A DNA stretch of 64,000 bases from Aphidius gifuensis (Eukaryota; Arthropoda; Insecta; Hymenoptera; Braconidae). The position numbers were made by a program, and so were the translations under genes. Location of the stretch: NCBI RefSeq assembly GCF_014905175.1, contig NC_057788.1, forward strand, positions 23,096,154 to 23,160,153. The letters run 5' to 3'. Under the pieces are notes generated by a model. That model was not told the origin of the DNA. It made no database searches and worked only from the letters and a program-made list of their open reading frames with translations. Of this stretch, positions 24,141 to 34,152 are shown piece after piece (within the stretch, counting starts at the first letter, position 1; each line of letters begins with the position of its first letter).

Positions 24141-25790
24141 GGAAAAAACAATAGATAGCGCTGAACTTGTTAACTCAAAAAATATCTCTTTTCATGTTCT
24201 ACAACCCTGAAAAAAAAGCCCTCTTCTATCTATGATATTTTAATGTGTTCACTATATAGTCCTAAAGAAAAACAATAGATGGCGCTTGGTAGTGTGGCGC
24301 AAAAAATACCTCTTTTCCTGTTCTATAACCCTGATAAAACAGCTCTCTTCTATCTATGATATTTCAATGTGTTACCTATATAGCTTCTATGAAAAACACC
24401 AGATGGCGCTGAACTTGTTAACTCGAAAAATACTTCTTTGCCTGTTCTATAACCCTCATAAAACAGCCATCTCCTATCTATGATATTTCAATGTGTTTAC
24501 CATATAGTTCCAAAAAAATACAATAGATGGCGCTTCGTAGTGTGGCACAAAAAATACCTCTTTATCTGTTCTACAACCCTGATAAAACAGCCCTCTTCTA
24601 TCTATTAAATTTAAATGTGTTACCTCTATAGTTCCTATGAAAAACACCAGATAGCGCTCAACTTGTTAACGCAAAAAATACCTCTTTTCCAGTTCTATAA
24701 CCCTGATAAAACAGCCCTCCTCCATCTATGATATTTCAATGTGTTTACCGCATAGTTCTAAAAAAATACAATAGATGGCGCTTTGTAGTGTGGCGCAAAA
24801 AATACCTATTCTCCTGTTCTATAACCCTGATAAAACAGCATTCCTCTATCTATGATATTTCAATGTGTTTACTCCATAGTTCCTTAAAAAAACAATAGAT
24901 GGCGCTGAACTTGTTAATTCAAAAAATACCTCTTTGCTTGTTCTATACTCCTAATAAAACAGCCCTTTTCTATCTATGATATTTCAATGTGTTTACTCTA
25001 TAGTTCCTAAAAAAAATAACAGATGGCGCTAAACTTGTTAACGCAAAAAATACCTCTTTTCCAGTTCTATAACCCTGATAAAACAGCCCTCCTCTATCTA
25101 TGATATTTCAATGTGTTTACTCTATAATTCCTTTAAAAAACCATAGATGGCGCTGAACTTGTTGACTCAAAAAATACCTCTTTTCCAGTTCTATAACCTT
25201 GATAAAACAGCCTTCCTCTATCTATGATATTTCAATGTGTTTACTACATAGTTCCAAAGAAATACAATAGATGGCGCTGAATTTGCTAAGTCAAAAAATA
25301 CCTCTTTGCCAGTTCTGTACTCCTAATAAAACAGCCCTTTTCTATCTGTGATATTTCAATGTGTTTACTCTATAGTTCCTAAAAAAAATAACAGATGGCG
25401 CTGAACTTGTTGACTCAAAAAATACCTCTTTTCCAGTTCTATAACCCTGATAAAACAGCCCTCCTCTATCTATGATATTTCAATGTATTTACCATATAGT
25501 TCTAAAGAAAAACGATAGATGGCGCTCCGTAGTGTGGTGCAAAAAATACCTCTGTCCCTGTTCTATACTCCTGTCAAAACAGCTCTCTCTTATCTATGAT
25601 ATTTCAATGTTTTTACCATATAGTTCTAAAGAAAAACAATAGATGGCGCTTCGTAGTGTGACGAAAAAAATACCTTTTTTCCTGTTCTATAACCCTGATA
25701 AAACAGCCCTCTTCTATCTATGATATTTCAATGTTTTTACCCATATAGTTCCCAAAAAAATCAATAGATGGCGCCACTTGTTCAAGAAAA
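24141..25790 (+). repeat. 124-bp satellite block S2 (14 cores)
   Basis: Second array of the same monomer in the same orientation. Cores start at 24153, 24277, 24401, 24525, 24649, 24773, 24897, 25021, 25145, 25269, 25393, 25517, 25641 and 25766, so the period is exactly 124 apart from the last (125). Core variants are AGATAGCGCT at 24153 and 24649 and AGATGGCGCC at 25766; all others are AGATGGCGCT. Confidence 0.95.
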
Positions 25791-26440
25791 TTTCAAAAAA
25801 TATCAAATACCTCTTTGCTCATTCTATGATCCTGATACTTGAAAAATTTTTTCCCACAAATTTTTTGAAATTTAAAAAAAAAAAATTTTTTTCGAAAATA
25901 CCTCTTTGCTCATTCTATGTTCCTGTTACTCAAAAATTTTTTTTTCTATCAAATTTCAAAAATTCTGTGGAAAAAAAAATATTTGAGTAACAGGAACATA
26001 GAATGAGCAAGGAGGTATTTTCAAAAATATGAAATACCTCTTTGCTCATTCTATGTTCCTGTTACTCAAAAATTTTTTTTCCTATCAAATTTCAAAAAAT
26101 TTGTGGAAAAATCTTAGATTTGTATTAGGAACATAGAATGAGCAAAGAGGTATTTTTAAAAATACCAAAATACCTCTTCGGTCATTCTATGTTCCTGATA
26201 CTCGAATATTTTTTTTCTATCAAATTTCAAAAAATTTGTGGAAAAATCTTAGATTTGTATTAAGAACATAGAATGAGCAAGGAGGTATTTTCAAAAATAT
26301 CAAATACCCCTCCGCTCATTCTATGTTCCTGATACTCAATTATTTTTTTTCTCTTATTATTTTTAAAAATTTATGAAATAATCAAACATTTGTATCAGGA
26401 TTATAGAATGAGCAACGAGGTATTTTCTATTATTTTTTTA
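25791..26440. repeat. Palindromic repeat zone P3
   Basis: Forward copies lie at about 25806-25838, 25886-25922, 26031-26065, 26168-26203 and 26303-26338. Reverse copies lie at about 25984-26019, 26114-26150, 26252-26288 and 26392-26422. The last four forward copies each pair with the reverse copy that follows, across A/T-rich loops; the first has no partner. The repeat region ends near 26425 with a reverse copy. Confidence 0.8.
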
Positions 26441-27587
26441 GCATTAATAATTAACTGGGACGGGGTAAATAAAAAGAAACCAATTAATAAGTATTTTTTA
26501 TATAGAAAACATTTATTCAATATTTATTAAAATAGTATGTAGCAGTTGAATATATTTTTTTTTATTATCTTATATAAACAACTTCAATTTCTTTTTTTTT
26601 TTTTTGATAATTATGTTTTTTTAAAGAGTACAATCGTTATTAACTTTGTTACAATTTAGCATCTTTTATATCTTTTTCAAAATCTTTCATTAATTATTGT
26701 ACATAAAATATTAAGTTACAGAAGATTAATTACATCGAAATATACAAGAGTTTTTTAGAAAGATTTATCTTCAATCACCAACATAAGTTTAATGAACAAA
26801 TAAATATTTGAATTGTTTACACGTAGTGCTGTCTCTTTAATTTTACATTGTTTATCTACTGTAACATATAAATTATTGAAGTGTACAATTTATTCATCTG
26901 TTAATATCAATTAAAACAATGTATTGACTTTTTTGATAGAATAAACTGATTACAATGTTACAATGTCGTATTTCTTTCATTAAAAAAATGTAGATTTTCT
27001 TGGAAACTTGATGAAAGACATATATAACAACTAAATTGATAAATAATTACCATCGAAATATCGTAATTACTTATGCATTTGTTATTCTTTTGCATATGCT
27101 TAGTAAAAAAAAACTATGTTGATATACTTTCGGTGTGTTTTTATAACTATTAACTATATATATCAAGTAAAATATCGTTCAACAAACATTTATAAAAACT
27201 AAGTTTACAATTATCAAGTATATTGGAGCCCTCATTAAAACAATTGTTAGTTTCTTATATTATTTAATCAGTGAACATTATTAAACGTTGATTTAACGGG
27301 CTGAAGGCTTTTTAAAAATAATTGGTTCCACATATTTAAGGACATCTTCAATATATACAAGACAGCATTGTCTTCTCTAATTATAAATGAGTATAAAATG
27401 GATTTTAAAAACCATTGATAACAATGCTGTCTTGTGTATTGTTATTCTTGTTTTTTTTTTTTTTAAATAATTATCTTGTTTATCTTATGAACAATATTGT
27501 TAATAATAAAGTAATCGAAAATAATTATTGGAATATTTGTTTCTTTATCTTTTAAACAAATAAAATGTAAAAGAAAAAAAAGAAAAT
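26441..27587. other. 3' flank of sds22, one strong hairpin
   Basis: AT-rich spacer and probable 3' UTR of the downstream minus-strand gene. No coding exon was seen. The only structure of note is the inverted repeat at 27349-27441, listed separately. Confidence 0.5.
27349..27441. ncRNA. Pre-miRNA-like hairpin
   Basis: The arm CAAGACAGCATTGT (27358-27371) is the perfect reverse complement of ACAATGCTGTCTTG (27421-27434). Pairing extends past a small bulge with CAATA / TATTG, giving about 20 bp of stem. The 49-base loop contains its own small inverted AATGG...CCATT. Size and shape fit a microRNA precursor or a short inverted-repeat element. I do not recognise a known mature miRNA. Strand is undetermined. 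Confidence 0.35.
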
Positions 27588-28978
27588 TTATCTGCAAAGT
27601 GTTGCATCAAGCTGAACCAACCATGGAACTAAAAGTTTCATTTTTCTACGATAATTTGATTCATCTGTAATTCGATTGTGCTCCAAATAAACTGTTTGAA
27701 GTTTTTTATTGTGTTCCAAATTTCCAATTGCACTCCAATCTTCAATTTTATTGTTATTCATCTAAAAAAATAACATAAAACCATTATAAATTAATTTATT
27801 AAAATTAATCATATGTTTTATAATTTATTTTTATTGTTATAATTACCCAAAGTTCTTCCAACAATTCCATATGACTTATTCCTTGAATAACAGATATCTG
27901 ATTTTCAGCTAAATCTAAGGTATTTAAATTTTTAAGATTATCCAATCCCTCAATTGTTGTTATTCCATTTTCAGATAAATACAATTGTCCCAAATTAATC
28001 AAATTATCCAAATTTTCAATTTTTTGAATTCTGTTACTTTGAAGACTCAGTACATCCAAATTAACAAGATTATTTATATTTTCAATTTTAGTTATCTTAT
28101 TTTTAGCCAAAAAAAGTTCTTTTAAATTTATTAAATTTTCCAAATTTTCAATTTTTCGTATTTTATTATCACCAAGTTCTAAGAACATTAATTTTGTTAA
28201 ATGTGATATATTTTGAATTTTAGTTATTTTATTTGATGAAAGAAATAATTTTTCCAAATTTATTAGTTTATCTAAATTTTCAATAGCTTTTATACGATTG
28301 AATGAGATATCAAGTACCCTAAAAAACAAAAATAAAAACGATACACAACAATTAATAAGTATTTTGTTTTTTTTTTGCTTAATTTTATAAATTATTTAGA
28401 ATAAAATAATTCTCCAACTTACTTGAGATTAACAAGAGTATCCAAATTTTCAATAACAGTAATTTGATTATCACGTATTTCAAGTTCAACCAGTGTTGTT
28501 AATGTTTCAAGATTTTCAAGTTTTTTAATTAAATTCCAGGTAAAACATAATTTTTTAATTTTTGTCAATGGCTCAAGATTTTCCAATTTTGATAGTTTTG
28601 AATGATTCATGTCAAGTTCCTAGTGTGTAATAAAATAAATATATTATAATGATACCAACTACTCACTAATTCATCAATTGTTTGTTTTTTCTAAATCAAT
28701 TATAACAATGCTTACTTCAGTATCAGGATCAATAATACATATTTTTTCAGCTTCTTGAATATCATCCTGTTTACTCTCAGACTCAACATCGACAGATCCT
28801 TCACTTTTGTCATCATCTATTCAATAAAAATTAACAATAAATTATTATTAAAACTTTTATCTAGCCATAACCATTCTTAGAAAAACTATAAAAACATTAT
28901 ACCTATATATATTGTTATTATTATCAATGACATACCTAAGACAACTGATTTTTCACAAACATCTGAATTTTTCTCCAT
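27588..28978 (-). CDS. PPP1R7: sds22, PP1 regulatory subunit 7
   Basis: Five exons: 28978-28936, 28816-28716, 28619-28423, 28318-27847 and 27761-27588. They give about 328 residues, near the size of animal sds22 (about 330-360). An acidic N-terminal tail (DDDKSEGSVDVESESKQDD) precedes about eleven 22-residue leucine-rich repeats with the SDS22 pattern (for example LENLEPLTKIKKLCFTWNLI, ISFNRIKAIENLDKLINLEK). A capping motif ends the protein (YRRKMKLLVPWLVQLDATLC). Sds22 binds newly made PP1 catalytic subunit and controls its loading and release, and it acts in mitosis and epithelial polarity. The first exon is only 43 bases, so its ATG is inferred from frame and donor. The exon 2 end was fixed by reading frame. 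Alternative first exon: see 29626-29737. Confidence 0.93.
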
Positions 28979-29625
28979 TATTAGTTTGGTTTTGAATAAC
29001 TTAATTGTTTCTTTAGACAATTAATAATACGATTAGTATTATTACTGTTGTTGTATGACCTTTGATTGATTGTTAAATATTTTAGAATTAAAAGCAGCTG
29101 ATTTGCAAGGCTATTTTCATAGTAGTAATTCTTGTCGTTCTCGTTGTTGTTGTTGTCGCTGAGATAAAATTGTAAACATAGCTTTAGGCTTTAGCGCGCG
29201 AACTTTTGGCTCTCATGTTTGAATACGAAAAACACAAATCAAATGATCCTGAAACATATTAAATTTAGTATATTAAAAACTTATATTTATTAATATATTT
29301 TTAATGTAATATTATGTAAAATTGTTTATATTTTTAAAATTTTTTTGATATAAAATAAATTGAGAAAAAAAAAAAAACAAAATAATAATTATAATTACAA
29401 ATTAATATAAATTATGAAGCATTAATTTATCAAATAAAACAAAAAAATAATTTTTAAAATGAAAGTTTTTCATAGCTACATACAGGTTAATGTATGAAAA
29501 ATAAAATATTAATAATATCAGTAAAAAATCAAGCCTGAAAAATTATTTAAAAAAAAAAAAGCAAGTAAATAAATAAAAAAATAATGTAGAGAAATGAAAA
29601 TAAAAGTTGCTATTGCAAATGATAC
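28979..29625. promoter_or_regulatory. sds22 promoter region
   Basis: The patch 29130-29225 is GC-richer than its surroundings and includes TTTAGCGCGCGAAC (29192-29205), which resembles an E2F-type site (TTTSGCGC). It also has an interrupted GTTGTT run. It most likely marks the transcription start area of sds22. From 29260 on the DNA is plain AT-rich. Confidence 0.4.
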
Positions 29626-29737
29626 CTTTCTGCGCACTCTTCATGTTATCTTCTCGTGTTATCTCCACCAGGAAATTGTCTGTACGACCGGATTTACTTG
29701 ATTTAACCAAGAAGCTGTTCAACATTGCCCATACCAT
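29626..29737 (-). CDS. Isolated coding exon, product unknown
   Basis: A 112-base minus-strand exon with acceptor (ttatag) and donor (gtatca). It is open in a single frame starting with ATG at the first exon base: MVWAMLNSFLVKSSKSGRTD, then NFLVEITREDNMKSAQK, ending in phase 1. Composition is distinctly coding-like against the AT-rich flanks. I do not recognise the protein. Two readings are possible. It may be the first coding exon of a large gene whose leader exons are at 53.2 and 63.8 kb. Or it may be an alternative start exon for sds22, since its phase matches sds22 exon 2 (28816). Confidence 0.5.
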
Positions 29738-32700
29738 CTATAAAAATGAAAAAAAATAAAGTTGATTTAATTATTTTATTTAAAAATTTATCAATTTCTA
29801 TTAATTTTTCGAAAAAAAAAAATAATATTAAAATTTATATTTAGTCTAGTTTTAAGAAGATTGTAGAAAGATTTACATTAAATAAATATATTTTTTTTTC
29901 TTTTAGCCTCATTTAAACAATTCTATATATCATTTTATATATAGATAAAAAAGTAGTTGAAAAAATAAATAAAGAATAATTGTATTTATTATTATTTTAA
30001 CGCATGATCACCCAATGGAACTTGGATGAATTTTATATATGCATATATCCCTTTAGCTTAGATGTTGCTGTACCACATTTTCAACTATACACGCACACAT
30101 ATAGTTGAATATTTTTATCGTAAAATATATATATTAAAATGTGGCTATATATTCTATTGGATTTCAGCCACATCTAGACATCGCATGTGGCTGATGTGGT
30201 TATTATTTTTTTTTTTTCGTTTTTCGAGAAAGGCGCATATATAATAATTTTTTTTCTATAAATATATAAAACTGGATTAATAACATCAAATTTCTATGAA
30301 TTTTAATAGTCATTTTACAGTGTTATATATATATATTGTAATAGATAAAGAAAAAAAATTAAATATAATACTAAAATTTATCAAATAATATATTGAAATT
30401 TTCAATTGATTTAATTTGAATTTCACATGATAATTAACATTCACTGATAATCAGTAGTTATCAGTTTTCATGGCACTTTGTTTTTGCAATATTCTTTGAG
30501 ACTTATCAATCATACACGCATTTTGCACATTAATAATTTACATAAATTGCAATCAAGTTAATTTTTTTCTTTTTTTTTTTTTAAATCATGCAATAAATGG
30601 TTGTATCATCTATATTGATTTTTATATATGAATTTTTTAATTTTATATATTACTTGATTATTATTTTTTATTATTAATATTACCTGGATATATATATGAA
30701 ATACAGCTTCCGATGTTGTTAGATGTGTATCATTATCTTTGTTGATAAATTCCCACACTTTATTTTATTTTATTTTATTTTTCATATTACGTCCAGTTGG
30801 ATTCAACGACTGGCATGTGATCTCGTTTCGTCACTCCTCACTTAATTCTGGTCATTTTCTAAGCTGAAAAAAAAATCAGAAAAAAAATCTTGTATTATAA
30901 AAAATGCCAATAAAATACAACTAATATATTTCGAAATGATAAATAAAGCTTATGTAGAAGATGAAACTTAATATAAAAAAATGTTTTAAATAAAATTTAC
31001 AATAAATAATAATTGTTAGTTAGGGTAATAATATATACCCTAACATTTTTACAGATGTCAAATCAACATATCAAGATATTTTTGATGCAATAGCATATGT
31101 AAAAATAAATTTAAAAAAAATGATAAATAATGAGAATATATACATAATGAGAATGTATAGTCAAATGTCAAGGGATCGCCTTGAACAACATTGGGACCAA
31201 TAAACAGATAATCAAAGCGCGGGAGTTATCGAATAGATCAATATAGTACTGCCTGTTTTATTTACGAATAGAAACAAAAAAAAAAATCAAAGAAGAGAAA
31301 GAAAAAAAAATCAAATAGATAAATTTTTTTTTCACTTTAATGATGATAAAAAAAAAAAAAAAACAAAGTAAAATAATAATAATATAACCCGTTTTATATA
31401 TGAACTACTTATATAAACATATAAACCGACCACGCCCTGGTTCACCACCATCCGCGAGATATTCGCGATTCGCAATATTTGCGTCGTGTGTATTCCTCGA
31501 TCTATTACGTACCCACCTATATTTCCCATTGCTGTCAAGACCCCACAGCTGCTTATTTTATTATTATTATTATTATTTAATATTTAAACTTATAGTGAAT
31601 AGACATGTGTAGACACATACATACTTAAATAAATAAATATATAAACAAATAAAATAGTAATAAAATATTTACAAACAATAACATGGCAACAAAAGTCTAA
31701 GGAAGGAACATAAAATTCAAGCATCAATAACATTTTTCTTTTTTTTTTTTTAATATATATATATTTTTTTATTTTTTCCATATTAACCAGAGGGGCATTT
31801 TAATCCTACGCGTTATAATCTATCGATTCGTTTCGATATTTCAACCGGGATCAGTGTATATGTACACGCAAATAAATAAATTGTGTGGGTGTCAAACAGG
31901 ATGATCGTCGTAACAGGAAGCGTATATATATATTTAAAAATTTTGCAAGACAATTTTTTTATATCATCTTTTTATTATTATTATTATAATATATATTATT
32001 TAATTTAAAAAAAAAAAAGAAATGGTAACTTAAAATAAAATAAATTGAAATATAAAATGAGTTTGCAAGATTTTATCGTAATAATTGAAGATTCATATAT
32101 ATATATATTCATTGTAAGTGTATTGTAAAAAAAAAAAAATCGTGGTTGTTTAAAAAGAAATGAAATTGATCTTCCAAGACAAAAATTTTTTTTATTTCAT
32201 TTCATTTCGACTATAATAAATAAATAATAATTATAATAATAAGAATAAAATTAATAGGAAAGTATATACATCGTGTTATTTTGATTTGTTGATGTTATTT
32301 TTTTACAACAATGAATCTCGTGTATAATATTGATACACGAATGATGCAATGATTTTTATCCAGTACTATAACAAAATCGATCATCGTGATCATACATTTC
32401 GTCCTGGTATCAATAAAAGTAGCTAAATTTATCTCTCAGTTACTCACGAACTCGACAATCATTATTATACAATTGACTCGATAGATTTTTCATTTTATTT
32501 ATTTAAATATATATTGTTTTATTTTTGTTGATGATTATTATAATCAAAATGTTTAGATAAAAAAATTGTTTACTCACAATTGCCATACGTGTCTATTAAT
32601 TATATATATATAAACAAATAAATAATTACAAGAAAAAATAATAAGAAAAGATGCGTTAAAATAATACCAAATATAAATTTTTAAATGTAAAATAATTTAA

Positions 32701-34059
32701 GCTTTGATCAATCAATTTAACGGTAATTCGAAAGGAAAATTAAAACGCCCAACACACAAACACACATACACCTATGCATATATAGTTTTATATATTTATT
32801 TAGCAATATACTTTTATCAATTTTATATTTATCTCTTTAAATTTCATCAAATGATTAAAATATATTTTTCCAATTATTTTGTATACGATGAGGTTGTTGT
32901 TCATATAATGAAAAAAAAAATTTATATAATTTTAATTATCAGTATAATTTTTGATTATCATCATCAGATACTTTTACTAGTAATTAAATTGATAATTTGA
33001 CATTGATTGGTTAATAAAAAAAATGAATTTAATCGCATCTTGAATTTAATAATAATTTTCTTCTTATAAAATATGCGTGAATTTTATAAAAAAATAATTA
33101 TCAATATATAAAAATAAAATCAATAGACCTTGAATGTCAATTTGAAAGACAGGATGAAACGAGATTAATATATTTCATTTTTTTTTTTTCATTTAAATAA
33201 ATATCCCACGGTGTTTTTTGTTTTTTTTTTCTTTTTTATTTTTCGAAGGATATACGCGTATACTTGTTGAAAACTCTCATCGACAAAATTTGACACGTCA
33301 ATACTTGCAATTTAAGCATCAAGGTCTTGAAATGAGGAACGAATAAGAAAATAATATAATATATACTGTTGGTTAATAAAATAAGTATATGTATATATGG
33401 GTGTGTTATACATATATATATTTATTTTATGTATTGCGTAAAATGCGTCTTCTTTGATCCGTATGTATATACATGTACTATAAATCGTTGATTGAACTTT
33501 CATCCGGGCCCGTCAAGGGTGTAAGAGAATAATAATAATTTTTTTTTTCTTTATAAAAAGCATACAGGCTAAAAGATTCTGTTGCAGATCCACTCTCATT
33601 GCATTTTTTTTTTTTTTTTAGGCGTGGGTATTTTATATTTCAAGAGGAGCAAAGCTGCGTGACTGCCCTTGGCCGAGAAGTAAATATAAAAAAAGCGATT
33701 TCGAAACAAGTCATCCTGATGAGAGACTTTTATTTATTTTATTTATATATATATAATTACAATTTTACGCATAAATTTTATATTTGAATGATTTTTGTAT
33801 ATTGGAAAGAAAGTCATATAGCGGACAATAACAAAGTCACAAACTATTTATAATGTTAAGTGCATGCAAGACACATCAGGAAGTTTAAAGCGACATATCC
33901 GCATGGATAAAATAAATAAATGTATAGGTAAGGTCTGGTACCGAAACACCTGGGCGATTTAAGTTGCGATAATATATATAAATGAAAAGAAAATATTCAC
34001 AAACACATATAGTTATTGCGGGTGTGTGCTTTACTTTTGTATTTTTTTTTTACTTACAG
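29738..34059. other. Gene-poor AT-rich tract
   Basis: Likely intron of a minus-strand gene. Small GC-richer patches occur at 30790-30860, 31430-31560 and 33640-33690. The last could be a 58-base plus-strand exon (33622-33679, with acceptor tttttag and donor gtaaat), but there is nothing else to support it. (TA)n runs are frequent. Confidence 0.4.
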
Positions 34060-34152
34060 TGGTAGCTGCAGTGGGTTCAGGTCCGTTGAATATAATACAT
34101 GAGAGTCAAGAAAATTGTGCAACTTGTGCGCAACAATTTAGTGCATCAAATG
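34060..34152 (+). other. Candidate symmetric plus-strand exon
   Basis: A 93-base segment lies between acceptor ttacttacag and donor gtaaac. It is open in phase 1 to 1, so it could be skipped without a frameshift. The peptide reads VAAVGSGPLNIIHESQENCA then TCAQQFSASNG, and a CATC pair gives a CxxC. No neighbouring exon on this strand was found, and no family was recognised. The larger open frame around it runs into T-rich intron-like DNA and is not taken as coding. Confidence 0.3.

Noticed and set aside
21597..26440. Repeat array as a possible CRISPR
   Set aside because: Units are contiguous 124-bp monomers without unique spacers, in an animal genome.
29626..29737. SNAG-like repressor motif in MLNSFLVKSS
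   Set aside because: Only a loose match to the SNAG N-terminus and the fragment is not at position 1 of the protein; too weak to name a zinc-finger factor.
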